The notes under the pieces are model-generated. The model was given only the letters and a program-made list of their open reading frames with translations. It did no database searches and was not told where the DNA came from. Positions 41,144 through 50,903 of a DNA stretch of 53,658 nucleotides are shown here, piece after piece; position 1 is the stretch's first letter, and the number at the start of each line of letters is the position of its first letter. The DNA comes from CAZMOK01 sp964567785 (GTDB lineage: Bacteria > Bacteroidota > Bacteroidia > Bacteroidales > JAGOPY01): the NCBI GenBank assembly GCA_964567785.1, contig CAZMOK010000016.1, forward strand, positions 1 through 53,658, given 5' to 3'. The position numbers and the translations under genes are program-made.

Positions 41144-43665
41144 TGAAAAGAGTTATCCTGTTCATATGCTTTGCGCTGTCAGTATTCTCCGGATATGCCC
41201 AGGGAACCGGAAAACTATATGGAACAGTTACCAACAATAAGGGAAACCCTGTTGAACTGGTAAATGTGGCTACGCTGGGATTCCCTTATGGTACTACAAC
41301 AGGTGAGGATGGCAGCTATGAACTTACGGTTCCGGCAGGCAGGGAAGTGTTCATCAGGTATTCATTCATAGGATATGAACAGAAAGAGCTTAAAGTAACT
41401 CTGAAAAACGGTCAGAGACTGGAACAGAATGTTAGTATTAAACTCACAATAACTGACCTGCCGGGACTTGAGATCAAAGATGAAAGGATCAGGACTACAA
41501 ATTACATCAGGCTCAGCCCGAAGGAGGCGGATTTCATTCCCACCATCTCAGGAGGCATTGAAGCCATGCTTACCACGCTTCCCGGGGTTTCTTCCACGAA
41601 TGAGCTGAGCAGCCAGTACTCTGTAAGGGGAGGGAACTTCGATGAAAACCTGGTTTACGTTAACGGGATCGAGATATACAGACCTTTCCTGATACGGGCC
41701 GGCCAACAGGAAGGCCTCAGCTTTGTTTACCCCAAACTGGTTTCATCAATCCTCTTTTCTGCCGGCGGATTTGATTCTAAATATGGCGACAAGATGTCAT
41801 CGGTGCTTGATATAAATTACAAGAAACCTGAAAAATTCGGGGGCTCTGTGGAAGCAAGTATACTGGGCGCCCAGGCACATGTGGAAGGAAGGGCCCTGAA
41901 TAGAAAATTTACATACCTCGCCGGTGTACGCTATAAAACAAATCAGTATCTGCTGAAAGGCCTTGAAACTGAAGGTGACTATAAACCAAATTTTCTGGAT
42001 GCCCAGGGTTTGTTTACCTACGACCTCAGCAAAAAGCTCGAAATATCCTTCCTCGGACACTATTCGAGCAATTCGTACGAAATGATCCCCCAGACAAGAG
42101 AGACCGATTTCGGTACCATCCAGGAGGCCTTCAGGCTCAGGATATTCTTCGAAGGACAGGAAGTTGACCGTTTTGAGACCTTTACAGGAGCATTCACTTT
42201 GAATTACAATTTGAACAAGGACCTGAACCTCAAATTTACAGCTTCAGGATTCAGATCAAGGGAGAGGGAAACTTATGATATTCTGGGGCAATACTGGCTG
42301 GGATTGATAGAAAATGCGCCCGGAGATGACCAGTTTGGAGATGTTGTTGCCGTCCAGGGTGTGGGCACCTATCTCGACCATGCAAGGAACACTCTGGATG
42401 CAAGTGTGTTTAATCTTCAGCACAAGGGCTCCTGGCAGAAAAACGGCAATTTCTTCCAGTGGGGCATCAAATACCAGCGAGAAATTATAGGTGATGTGCT
42501 AAGTGAGTGGGAAATGATCGATTCGGCAGGATTTTCAATACCCAACCCACCATCTAACATTGGTGGCTCCACTCCCACCCCCGATCCCTTTGTCATTTTT
42601 AATTCCACCAAGTCGGAAATAGACCTCCAATCAAACAGGATCAATGCCTATGCCCAGAATACATGGGAATTCAAGTTCAATGAGAAAACATTGTCATTTA
42701 CCGCCGGTTTAAGGGGATCATACTGGGACCTGAACAATGAGTTCCTGGTAAGCCCGAGGGCTACAGTCTCTTTTGACCCTGAATGGAGAAACGATATTGT
42801 TTTCAGGTTCTCAACGGGCATCTATTATCAGCCCCCCTTCTACAGGGAACTACGTAATCTCCAGGGGCAGATCAATAAGGATATCAAGTCCCAGCGGTCG
42901 ATCCATTTTGTACTGGGCAGCGACCTTGTATTCTATGCCTGGGACCGGCCCTTCAAGTTCGTGGCAGAGGCATACTATAAAAAGCTTGATAACCTCATAC
43001 CTTATGTAGTTGATAATGTAAGGATAAGGTACTACGGTGACAATCTTGCCAAAGGCTATGCAGCAGGACTTGATTTCAAGCTGAACGGTGAGTTCATCCA
43101 GGGGATACAGTCATGGGCCGGACTTTCGTTCCTTAAAACCGAAGAAGATATTTTTGGGGATTATTATTACGATTATTTCAATGAGTCGGGCGAAAAGATC
43201 GTTGCCGGTATCACCATAGATGACAGTCCCGTCGACAGTGTCAAAGTTGAACCGGGGTATCTTCCAAGGCCCACAGACCAGCGGGTAAACTTCTCAATGT
43301 TCTTCCAGGATTATCTGCCTAAAAACCCAACTTACCGCATATATCTGAAGCTTATATTCGGGACCGGCCTGCCTTTCGGTCCGCCTGATTCGCCAAAATA
43401 CAAGCATGTTTTCAGGTACCCTTCGTACCGCAGAGTAGATATAGGCCTTACAAAACAGCTAATTGGAGGATACAGCACTTTCAAATCGAACAACCCGCTA
43501 CGTCATATCAAGAATGCTTATATTTCACTCGAAGTCTTCAACCTCCTTCAAATCTTCAATACCGTTTCGTATATATGGGTGTCGGATGTTGAGGGAAGGC
43601 AGTATGCCGTGCCTAATTATCTGACCCCAAGAAGGGTAAATCTGAAACTCCGCATCGAATTCTGA
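41143..43665 (+). CDS. TonB-dependent receptor with carboxypeptidase-like N-terminal domain
   Basis: An 840-residue outer-membrane receptor. After a signal peptide ('LFICFALSVFSGYAQ') comes one regulatory-like repeat ('LYGTVTNNKGNPVELVNVATL...GSYELTVPAG'), a plug domain ('ISGGIEAMLTTLPGVSSTNELSSQYSVRGGNFDENLVYVNGIEIY') and a 22-strand-type barrel ending 'RRVNLKLRIEF' with terminal F. No SusD gene is adjacent, so a polysaccharide utilisation locus is not indicated; the ligand is unknown. Coupled to the exported protein gene upstream by a one-base overlap. Confidence 0.92.
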   Translation: MKRVILFICFALSVFSGYAQGTGKLYGTVTNNKGNPVELVNVATLGFPYGTTTGEDGSYELTVPAGREVFIRYSFIGYEQKELKVTLKNGQRLEQNVSIKLTITDLPGLEIKDERIRTTNYIRLSPKEADFIPTISGGIEAMLTTLPGVSSTNELSSQYSVRGGNFDENLVYVNGIEIYRPFLIRAGQQEGLSFVYPKLVSSILFSAGGFDSKYGDKMSSVLDINYKKPEKFGGSVEASILGAQAHVEGRALNRKFTYLAGVRYKTNQYLLKGLETEGDYKPNFLDAQGLFTYDLSKKLEISFLGHYSSNSYEMIPQTRETDFGTIQEAFRLRIFFEGQEVDRFETFTGAFTLNYNLNKDLNLKFTASGFRSRERETYDILGQYWLGLIENAPGDDQFGDVVAVQGVGTYLDHARNTLDASVFNLQHKGSWQKNGNFFQWGIKYQREIIGDVLSEWEMIDSAGFSIPNPPSNIGGSTPTPDPFVIFNSTKSEIDLQSNRINAYAQNTWEFKFNEKTLSFTAGLRGSYWDLNNEFLVSPRATVSFDPEWRNDIVFRFSTGIYYQPPFYRELRNLQGQINKDIKSQRSIHFVLGSDLVFYAWDRPFKFVAEAYYKKLDNLIPYVVDNVRIRYYGDNLAKGYAAGLDFKLNGEFIQGIQSWAGLSFLKTEEDIFGDYYYDYFNESGEKIVAGITIDDSPVDSVKVEPGYLPRPTDQRVNFSMFFQDYLPKNPTYRIYLKLIFGTGLPFGPPDSPKYKHVFRYPSYRRVDIGLTKQLIGGYSTFKSNNPLRHIKNAYISLEVFNLLQIFNTVSYIWVSDVEGRQYAVPNYLTPRRVNLKLRIEF

Positions 43666-43732
43666 TCTCCCTCCCTTTCTTATCTACATTTCTTCAATTT
43701 GAACAAATAAAAAGACCAATACGTTATTTGTA

Positions 43733-43765
43733 TTGAATCTAAATTAAAAATAATTTATAATTTTG
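43733..43765 (+). promoter_or_regulatory. Promoter of the superoxide dismutase gene (TTG-N22-TAATTTTG)
   Basis: TAATTTTG at 43758-43765 is a full -7 match, with TTG at 43733-43735 as the likely -33 element. The leader is short, roughly 10-15 bases. Confidence 0.55.
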
Positions 43766-43781
43766 TAACGAGGATTTGATT

Positions 43782-44396
43782 ATGAGTTTTGAATTCAAAA
43801 ATTTACCGTACGATTTTAACGCTCTTGAGCCGCATATAGATGCAAGGACAATGGAACTTCACTATACAAAGCACCACAGGGGCTATTATGATAAATTTCT
43901 GGCAGCCATAAAAGGAAGTGAGCTTGAAAATAAGTCGATCGAAGAAATATTTTCTGATGTAAGTAAATTATCGGCTGCAGTCAGGAACAATGGTGGCGGA
44001 TATTATAACCACACGCTGTTCTGGGATATTATGGGACCTAACGGAGGCGGTGAACCCGGGGGAAAGCTCGCAGATAGCATTAACAGTGCTTTTAGCTCTT
44101 TTGATGAGTTCAAAGATAAATTCAGCAATGCTGCTGCAACCAGGTTTGGAAGTGGATGGGCATGGTTACTTTTAACTGATGACAAAAAACTTGCAATTAC
44201 CTCAACTCCAAATCAAGATAATCCGTTAATGGATGTTGCAGATTTAAATGGATTTCCTATCTTTGGAATTGATGTATGGGAACATGCCTATTATTTGAAA
44301 TATCAAAACAGGCGTCCCGACTATATAAATGCTTTTTGGAACGTGGTTAACTGGAGTTCTGTTGAAAAGAACTTCGATGAGGCCATGTCGCGATAA
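43782..44396 (+). CDS. sod: Iron/manganese superoxide dismutase
   Basis: A 204-residue enzyme that dismutates superoxide. Metal ligands are visible in 'LHYTKHHRGYY', 'YNHTLFW' and 'GIDVWEHAYYLKYQNRR', and 'FGSGWAWLL' is intact. The glycine-rich 'NNGGGYYNHT' and the glutamine in 'TPNQDNPLM' are features of the Mn-type or cambialistic group rather than strict Fe-type; metal use is inferred. A TTG codon two residues earlier is possible, but the ATG at 43782 is preferred. It has its own promoter and terminator. Confidence 0.95.
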   Translation: MSFEFKNLPYDFNALEPHIDARTMELHYTKHHRGYYDKFLAAIKGSELENKSIEEIFSDVSKLSAAVRNNGGGYYNHTLFWDIMGPNGGGEPGGKLADSINSAFSSFDEFKDKFSNAAATRFGSGWAWLLLTDDKKLAITSTPNQDNPLMDVADLNGFPIFGIDVWEHAYYLKYQNRRPDYINAFWNVVNWSSVEKNFDEAMSR

Positions 44397-44466
44397 AAAT
44401 CTTTAAGGAACGTTATTTGAATCCTCATCAAATAACTCTTTTGGTTTGGTTAATAATCGGCAAACA

Positions 44467-44495
44467 GGCTCCCGCCAGGGGGCCTTTTGCTTTTT
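44467..44495 (+). terminator. Rho-independent terminator of the superoxide dismutase gene
   Basis: Seven pairs (GGCTCCC with GGGGGCC, one G-T pair) around the loop GCCA, then TTTTGCTTTTT. Confidence 0.75.
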
Positions 44496-44507
44496 ACAGG
44501 GCATAAA

Positions 44508-44563
44508 AAAACCTTGCAGGTCATCATTTCCTGGTTTTAAACCAGTAAAACCTGCAAGGTTTT
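44508..44563 (-). terminator. Terminator of rocD with nested hairpin
   Basis: A 13-pair stem (44508-44520 with 44551-44563, core CCTTGCAGG) encloses a 15-base palindrome CTGGTTT-T-AAACCAG (44531-44545). On the minus strand the stem is followed by seven T, so it should stop rocD transcripts 10 bases after the gene. Confidence 0.82.
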
Positions 44564-44572
44564 CAATATAAT

Positions 44573-45805
44573 CTACTCAGTAAAAGAAAGAATTGATTTC
44601 TTTATCAATCCTATAGCTTCCATAAGTTGTTCCTTATTGATCACCAGCGGTGGTGCAAACCTGATGATATGGTCATGGGTGGGTTTTGCCAAAACACCAT
44701 TCTCAGACATCTTCACACACACATCCCAGGCAGTTTTTCCGTTCGTGGGCTTGATCACAACGGCATTCAGCAAGCCTTTGCCCCTTACTTTCTCGATCAT
44801 CGGAGAATCGATCTTTTTCATTTCTGAGCGGAATATTTCTCCCAGCTCCATCGCATTTTCCGCCAGCTTTTCCTCTTTTATTACCTCCAGGGCGGAGATG
44901 GCAACGCGGGCAGCCACCGGGTTTCCACCAAAAGTGGAGCCATGCTGACCGGGCTTTATAACAAGCATAATGTCATCATCGGCCAATACTGCTGAGATAG
45001 GATATACCCCGGCCGACAGCGCCTTTCCGAGAATGACCATGTCGGGCCTGATATTTTCATAATCACAGGCAAGGAGCTTGCCCGTACGCCCAATACCCGT
45101 CTGTACCTCATCGGCAATGAAAAGAACATTCTTTTCCCTGCACATTTTACAGGCCCTGGAAATAAATCCTTCATCGGGAACGTTCACGCCGGCCTCTCCC
45201 TGTATGGGTTCAACCATGAATCCGGCCACTGTTTCGTCTTCCAGGGCCTTCTCAAGTGCACCCAGGTCATTGTAAGGAATCGTGATAAAACCGGGGGTGT
45301 AGGGCCCGAAGCCGCCCTTTGAATCAGGATCGGTGGACATTGATATTATTGTGATGGTCCTGCCGTGGAAATTTTCACCACAAACAATGATCTTCGCTTC
45401 ATTTTCAGGCACGCCCTTTTTCTCATAAGCCCATTTGCGGCAGATCTTCAAGGCTGTTTCCACTCCCTCTGCACCGCTATTCATTGGCAAGACTTTATCG
45501 TAACCGAAATAGGATGTGACAAACTTTTCATAAACACCAAGGGCATCATTGTAGAATGCTCTTGAGGTTAGTGTCAGCTTTTTCGTCTGTTCAATAAGCG
45601 TATTGACTATCTTTGGATGGCAATGGCCCTGGTTAATGGCTGAATAGGCTGAAAGAAAGTCGAAATACCTCTTGCCTTCCACATCCCACACATAAACTCC
45701 CTCACCTTTTGATAAAACTACAGGAAGCGGATGATAATTATGCGCTCCGTATTTATCTTCCAGCATCATTGCATCCTTCGAGGTCAATTGAGTTGTCGTT
45801 TCCAT
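44573..45805 (-). CDS. rocD: Ornithine-oxo-acid aminotransferase
   Basis: A 410-residue class III PLP aminotransferase. It has the OAT-type start 'YGAHNYHPLPVVLSKGEGVYVWDVEGKRYFDFLSAYSA', the glycine-serine region 'PMNSGAEGVETALK', 'FIADEVQTGIGRTGKLLACD' and the PLP lysine in 'ILGKALSAGVYPIS'. It converts ornithine and 2-oxoglutarate to glutamate-5-semialdehyde and glutamate. The full-length match and motif 'GQHGSTFGGNPVA' make this call firm. It stands alone with a consensus promoter and a strong terminator. Confidence 0.95.
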   Translation of the reverse strand: METTTQLTSKDAMMLEDKYGAHNYHPLPVVLSKGEGVYVWDVEGKRYFDFLSAYSAINQGHCHPKIVNTLIEQTKKLTLTSRAFYNDALGVYEKFVTSYFGYDKVLPMNSGAEGVETALKICRKWAYEKKGVPENEAKIIVCGENFHGRTITIISMSTDPDSKGGFGPYTPGFITIPYNDLGALEKALEDETVAGFMVEPIQGEAGVNVPDEGFISRACKMCREKNVLFIADEVQTGIGRTGKLLACDYENIRPDMVILGKALSAGVYPISAVLADDDIMLVIKPGQHGSTFGGNPVAARVAISALEVIKEEKLAENAMELGEIFRSEMKKIDSPMIEKVRGKGLLNAVVIKPTNGKTAWDVCVKMSENGVLAKPTHDHIIRFAPPLVINKEQLMEAIGLIKKSILSFTE

Positions 45806-45852
45806 AATTCCGTCGTGTTTTATATGTGATTTAAACTAATGTCATTTAAATG

Positions 45853-45883
45853 CAAATGTACGATTTTAAAGAATAGCAGCAAA
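45853..45883 (-). promoter_or_regulatory. Promoter of rocD (TTTG-N19-TACATTTG)
   Basis: On the minus strand TTTG (45880-45883) and TACATTTG (45853-45860) are 19 bases apart, the full Bacteroidota consensus. The leader is about 40 bases. Confidence 0.75.
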
Positions 45884-45912
45884 AAGGAAACTACCGCCGT
45901 GATTGCGGAAAG

Positions 45913-46989
45913 CTAAAGCAGATGCCTGAAAGGGAGCAGAAGCCGCTCAACAAATTTCTGGAACCTGGGCCTTCGCTCCCATTTTTCATAATTGAAAGGA
46001 ACGCTTTCGATCATGGTTTCCTTGATGTGCTCCTGTAACTGTTTGGAAATGGCAGGCTCATTGCCAATAATTACAATTTCATGCATGTAGCGGAACGACC
46101 GGTAATCGAAGTTCGGTGATCCGATGGCAAAAGTTTCCTCATCAACGAGAAGAGCCTTAGCATGCAGGTTGGTAGGCTTGAAAAAGAGAAACTTGATATT
46201 GTTCAGGAATAGCGGGCCAAGATATTTATTCCTCAGGATATCCACAAGACCAATATCTGAACGATCGGGAATGATCACGGTGATATCCACACCGCGGTCG
46301 GAGGCATCCACAAGCGCTTTGCGAAGAAGGAATCCCGGCAGGAAATAAGGTGTTTCAATCACTATCTTCCTGCGGGCTTTCTTGATCATTGAAATAAACT
46401 TCTTATTGATCCTCTTTTTAGTAATGGAAGGCACATCCCTTACGATCTCGAAGTTAGCATAGCGGATCAGCCGGATGTACGAGTTTTTTTCAAAGAAATA
46501 TTTATTGTATATCTTGAAATCCAGGTTGAAGACTTTCTTGAAGGCTGTTGCCAGCGCACCTTCAACTCTCAGTACAAGCTCCCGCCACCCAATACTGTAA
46601 GCAGTTATATTGGCCGAGCCAATATAGGTGACCTCATCATCAATGATCATATACTTTCTGTGATTCCTGCGGTGGTTCTTGGTAAAGAAATCGATGAAGA
46701 ACTTGATCTTAGTGAAAAACCTGACTTCACCTCCATAACCTATCAGATCATGGAAATATGACATCGCCACCCCGGATCCCCACGAATCGATGAGCAGTTT
46801 AACCTTTACGCCCTCCTTTGCCTTCCTGGTGAGGGCCTCCCTGAAACGGTGACCCATTGAATCATTACCATATTTGTAAGTCTGGAGATAGATGTACTTT
46901 TTCGCTCTACTAATGTCTTCAAGCATTGCATTATAAAACCTGAGGGGATCATCAAATAACTGGTATTTAGTTGAAACATCCTGCCCCAT
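45913..46989 (-). CDS. Phospholipase D-like protein (cardiolipin synthase type)
   Basis: A 358-residue protein with two HKD motifs: 'HRKYMIIDDEVTYIGSANI' in the first half and 'HAKALLVDEETFAIGSPNFDYRS' in the second, as in bacterial cardiolipin synthases. No N-terminal membrane segments are visible, so it is the short ClsB/ClsC-like form. It should swap or join phosphatidyl groups at the membrane. It begins 25 bases after the LytTR regulator stop on the same strand and could be part of that transcript. Confidence 0.88.
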   Translation of the reverse strand: MGQDVSTKYQLFDDPLRFYNAMLEDISRAKKYIYLQTYKYGNDSMGHRFREALTRKAKEGVKVKLLIDSWGSGVAMSYFHDLIGYGGEVRFFTKIKFFIDFFTKNHRRNHRKYMIIDDEVTYIGSANITAYSIGWRELVLRVEGALATAFKKVFNLDFKIYNKYFFEKNSYIRLIRYANFEIVRDVPSITKKRINKKFISMIKKARRKIVIETPYFLPGFLLRKALVDASDRGVDITVIIPDRSDIGLVDILRNKYLGPLFLNNIKFLFFKPTNLHAKALLVDEETFAIGSPNFDYRSFRYMHEIVIIGNEPAISKQLQEHIKETMIESVPFNYEKWERRPRFQKFVERLLLPFRHLL

Positions 46990-47014
46990 TACAGTGCTTG
47001 TTATACATTCAAAG

Positions 47015-47761
47015 TCAGAGTGAGTTGAGGGCCTTCATCAGTTCCTCCTTTTTCCTGAATGAAACCGGAACTATTGAATCGTCGGTCATAACCAGGTAAC
47101 CACCATCAGCCTTCTCATATCTTTTGATGTGTGGAAGATTTATAAGGTGTGATTGATGCGCCCTGAAAAATTTGTATTCCGACAGGATGTCCTCATACTC
47201 TTTCAGCGTTTTCGAAACTACTACCGTTTCATGGTCCTTTATATGAAAGTGGGTGTAGTTTTTATCCGACTGGCACCTGATAATATCACTGAGGCTTATA
47301 AGATGAACATTATTAGCTGTTTTTAAAACAATCTTCTTGCTATCGCCAAAGTGATCCATATTGTTAAAAAGCGCCTGTAACTTAACACTTGTATCCCGTT
47401 GTTCAAGCGATTCCTTTGCCTTTTCAATGGCAGTGGATAGTTCATTGGGGTCGATGGGCTTAAGAATATAATCAAGTGCACTGAACTTTATGGCCTTCAA
47501 TGCATAATCTTCATAGGCAGTGATAAAAATGACCTTGAAGTCTTTTTTAGCTATATTCTTCAGAATATCGAAACTCGTCCCGTCGGTAAGCTGGATGTCA
47601 AGAAGAAGCAGGTCGGGAGAGTTTTTTTTGATCAGTTCGGTACCTGACCTGACATCCTCAGCCTCGCCAATAACTTCCACATCCTGGCAGTAAAGTTCAA
47701 CCATTTCAACGATGGTTTCCCTCGCCATGGTTTCATCATCAATAACAACAGCTTTGATCAT
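47015..47761 (-). CDS. LytTR family response regulator
   Basis: A 248-residue regulator. The receiver has the acidic pair in 'AVVIDDETMARET', phospho-Asp in 'LLLLDIQLTDGTSFD', T in 'FITAYEDYA' and K in 'LKPIDPNEL'. The C-terminal LytTR DNA-binding domain starts near residue 145 ('VHLISLSDIIRCQSDKNYTHFHI') and includes 'FFRAHQSHLINLPHIKRYEK'. It should be phosphorylated by the kinase encoded 81 bases upstream on the same strand. Confidence 0.94.
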   Translation of the reverse strand: MIKAVVIDDETMARETIVEMVELYCQDVEVIGEAEDVRSGTELIKKNSPDLLLLDIQLTDGTSFDILKNIAKKDFKVIFITAYEDYALKAIKFSALDYILKPIDPNELSTAIEKAKESLEQRDTSVKLQALFNNMDHFGDSKKIVLKTANNVHLISLSDIIRCQSDKNYTHFHIKDHETVVVSKTLKEYEDILSEYKFFRAHQSHLINLPHIKRYEKADGGYLVMTDDSIVPVSFRKKEELMKALNSL

Positions 47762-47842
47762 CTAATAATTTTTTTTGACTGAATCCAAAAATAATAAATC
47801 TATATCCATTTAATACTTAATTGTTCAAGATGTAATATCTTT

Positions 47843-50758
47843 TTATACAATATTTATTCTGAATTGTATTTTGGTCCCTTTTACTTTGCCTTCTTCATTT
47901 CTTATTTCTTCAGCAGAGTAACTGACTTTCTTGGTTTTTTTATTCAAAAGCCTCAACCGGTCATATGTAATTTGCTGACCCAACGACTCATGGTTACTAT
48001 CAGCAAGGTTTTTTTCTCTTTCAGACCGGTATATGCCCACTCCATTGTCCTCGACTTCGAACACAAGATAGCTGTTTTCCATAAAGAAACGGATCTGTAT
48101 TATGCCTTCATGAGAAATGTCCTTCAACCCGTGTTCAATAGCGTTTTCAATAAACGGCTGTGCCAACATTGGGGGTATATACATCTGCTCCTGCCTTATC
48201 TTTTCATCTATATCGAACTGGTAGTCGAACCTCTTCTTAAATCGAAGTTTTTGAAGGGCAAGATAATAGTTCAGGAATTCTATTTCTTCTTCCAGAGTGA
48301 TAACTTCTTTTCTTGAACTCCTGAGTATCAATCTTATAAGCTTGGCAAACCGGGAGAGATATTTCCCGGCCTGACCGGGCTCGTTCTTGTATATGAAATT
48401 CTGGATCGATAGAAGCGAGTTGAAAATAAAGTGCGGGTTCATCTGTGTCCGGAGCAGTCGCTGTTGCATTTCAAGAAGCTCTTCCCTGAGCTTGTTCCTT
48501 CTTCTCTGTTGCCTGAAAACCATCAATACAGTGAAAGTGATCAATATGATCCCTCCTCCTATCAGAATTATGTAGAACCAGGTAGTTGCCTGGAAAGGCC
48601 TGTCGATGAAGAGATAAGTAGTGTGAGGATTGTTGTTCCAGTCTCCGTTGTTGTTGCCGGCATTAACATGAAAAAGATACTCCCCCGGCCTCAGGTTAGA
48701 ATAGTTCACGAAATTATCTTTAGTAGAAAGGATCTGGTCATCATGGCCAGAAAGCATAAATCTGAAATTGATGTTCTCAGGGCCTTTCAGGCTTATGCCG
48801 TCAAAGATAAAACGAAGGTTGTTCTCATAGCTATTGAGATAAATGGAATCACTTACCGGTACCTCTACATTGTTAACAAAAATTGAATTCAACTTGACAG
48901 AAGGAGGAATAAGTATTTTGTCTTCAAACCTGTTTTTGAAAAGCACAAGACCGAAATCAGTTCCAATCCAGAGCATATCGTTCATAAGGAACAGATCATT
49001 TACCCTGTCGGAAGGAAGGCCATCGCAACGGGCGTACCTGATATGTTCAAACTCATTTCCTGAGGGATGCTCTCTTGTATATTTGATAAGACCATTGTTT
49101 GTTCCGGCCCACAAAACAGTGTCACTGCCGGCGAGCAAACAATTGACCCTCAACATTCCGTTTGGTATATTATCAGGCAGGTTAAAAATGGTATCTTCAT
49201 TGAACAAAATAACACCCTCTCCTGCCGTACCCACTACCCGGTAATTTCCCAACTCAGCTATAGAGGTAATCCTGGCACTGGTTATCGGAGGAAATTGTGA
49301 AGGCCTTACATAAGTCCCTTCATCAAACAGATAAAGGCCGTTCATTGTACCCACCAGGATATTCCCCTCAGAATCTTCAAATACAGAAAAAATACGGTCC
49401 TCAATATAGTTTCCCCCATTTTGAAAAGACAGGTCGGGAAATACTTTATTAATCTCATTAGATCCGGAAAAAAGCAGGGTTTTATCCTTTAATTCATTAA
49501 TAATAAGGCCTGTAGGCAATTCCTTTTTAACAGCAGGTGTTCCGTCAGGAAAATAAGCCGGGTAATTCGTTCCCGTAATCCAAAGCAAACCCTTATCCTG
49601 GTAGTGAAGATCGGACAGAAAATCGCTCACATTTTCAACATGGAAATCCCTGGCAACAAGTTGTTTCCGGCTGGTCTCCAGTGAATAAATATTCTGACCA
49701 AAAGTTAGAAAGAAAAGCATATCACTCCCCCCGGTGATTGATAATACTTTAAAACCGGTTTCCTTTTCTGTATTTTCGACAAGGCTGAAATTAAAGCTGT
49801 TAACATAATAAAGGCCGTCTCTCAATGTAGAAAACCAACAGATCCCTTCCCTGTCCCTGAAAGTCCTGGAAACAGTCAGGCCTGCCATGAGTTCCAACCC
49901 GGTCACTGTGTGCTTTTCAAGATCGTAAGAATACAAACCCCCGGAATTAACAGTGATTAATATCTCCTCGTCGTTGTGCTTGTTGATGTCAATGATCCGG
50001 TTGTTAAACTCTGTAATTTTTACCTGTTTGCCATTCTTAATATGGCTTAATTTCCTGCGGTATGATACGATGAATTCTTCAGCACCGACCTTTATAACAC
50101 TTCTGTGAAGAGCCATCTTTTCCTCATCCATCCATACAAAGTATTCATCATCAACTTTCAATATCCTCTTATCTGCAGATAAACCGTAGGAATCCTCCAC
50201 CAGGGAAACAAAAATAAAGTCGCCAAAATCCTTGAAAAACAGGCATTTATCCTCCCTATAAAAATCACTGTCGTACCTTGTGTTGAGGTTTCCATCCTTA
50301 TCAATAAAGAAAACACCTCCGTTCTTTGTTGCAAGCCACATTCTGCCAAGGGAATCAATATGCATTCTGTCGATATACTGGTTCAGATTTTCCCTGATTA
50401 TCTTATTGTAATCGGTAACAGGTACAATTTTTTCATCATCTATGCACGACAAAGTGCCGTTGTATCCCATCCCCCAGATACGGTCCCAATCATCGCGATA
50501 AAGGTGTATTATTGAAACATCGTTAAGCCCGTCCTCATAACCAAAATTCCTGAAGTTCACCCCATCGAACCTTGAAATGCCATTATCAGTGCCTATCCAT
50601 AAAGCACCATGATCGTCCTGAAGCAGGTCGTATAAGGTAGGACTGGGCAAGCCATCAAGGTCGGAAAAATTATGGATGACAGGATGCTGGCCGGAGCATG
50701 GAAATGTCAATGCCATACAAAGCCAAAAAAACAGTATTAAGGAATTTCTATAGTTCAA
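47843..50758 (-). CDS. LytS-type sensor histidine kinase with two-component propeller sensor
   Basis: A 971-residue membrane kinase. A signal-like segment (residues 7-20) precedes a long periplasmic part of Reg_prop repeats ('LYDLLQDDHGALWIGTDNGISRFDG', 'SVFEDSEGNILVGTMNGLYLFD', 'NDLFLMNDMLWIGTDFGL'). A Y_Y_Y-type domain ('NLRPGEYLFHVNAGNNNGDW') and one membrane segment ('WFYIILIGGGIILITFTVL') follow. The cytoplasmic part is a His_kinase/LytS unit with 'QMNPHFIFNSLLSIQNFI' (phospho-His) and N-box 'QPFIENAIEHGLKD'. No receiver is fused, so this is a classical rather than hybrid kinase. The ligand is unknown; it pairs with the LytTR regulator downstream. Confidence 0.93.
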   Translation of the reverse strand: MNYRNSLILFFWLCMALTFPCSGQHPVIHNFSDLDGLPSPTLYDLLQDDHGALWIGTDNGISRFDGVNFRNFGYEDGLNDVSIIHLYRDDWDRIWGMGYNGTLSCIDDEKIVPVTDYNKIIRENLNQYIDRMHIDSLGRMWLATKNGGVFFIDKDGNLNTRYDSDFYREDKCLFFKDFGDFIFVSLVEDSYGLSADKRILKVDDEYFVWMDEEKMALHRSVIKVGAEEFIVSYRRKLSHIKNGKQVKITEFNNRIIDINKHNDEEILITVNSGGLYSYDLEKHTVTGLELMAGLTVSRTFRDREGICWFSTLRDGLYYVNSFNFSLVENTEKETGFKVLSITGGSDMLFFLTFGQNIYSLETSRKQLVARDFHVENVSDFLSDLHYQDKGLLWITGTNYPAYFPDGTPAVKKELPTGLIINELKDKTLLFSGSNEINKVFPDLSFQNGGNYIEDRIFSVFEDSEGNILVGTMNGLYLFDEGTYVRPSQFPPITSARITSIAELGNYRVVGTAGEGVILFNEDTIFNLPDNIPNGMLRVNCLLAGSDTVLWAGTNNGLIKYTREHPSGNEFEHIRYARCDGLPSDRVNDLFLMNDMLWIGTDFGLVLFKNRFEDKILIPPSVKLNSIFVNNVEVPVSDSIYLNSYENNLRFIFDGISLKGPENINFRFMLSGHDDQILSTKDNFVNYSNLRPGEYLFHVNAGNNNGDWNNNPHTTYLFIDRPFQATTWFYIILIGGGIILITFTVLMVFRQQRRRNKLREELLEMQQRLLRTQMNPHFIFNSLLSIQNFIYKNEPGQAGKYLSRFAKLIRLILRSSRKEVITLEEEIEFLNYYLALQKLRFKKRFDYQFDIDEKIRQEQMYIPPMLAQPFIENAIEHGLKDISHEGIIQIRFFMENSYLVFEVEDNGVGIYRSEREKNLADSNHESLGQQITYDRLRLLNKKTKKVSYSAEEIRNEEGKVKGTKIQFRINIV

Positions 50759-50877
50759 CCTGACAAAAATTAAACTGCAAATGATGATAAAATCCCACCT
50801 TTACACAATAATACTAAATAATTGGTCTAAAAGCATACCTTTATGCACAGTTTTTTAAAATGAAATGCAAAGGTTAC

Positions 50878-50885
50878 TACTTTTG
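50878..50885 (+). promoter_or_regulatory. -7 promoter element of yicC-gmk-nadD (TACTTTTG)
   Basis: A full TAnnTTTG match 18 bases before the ATG at 50904. It rules out the longer frame that begins at 50865. Confidence 0.5.
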
Positions 50886-50903
50886 CCTGAAAAGAATAAG
50901 ATT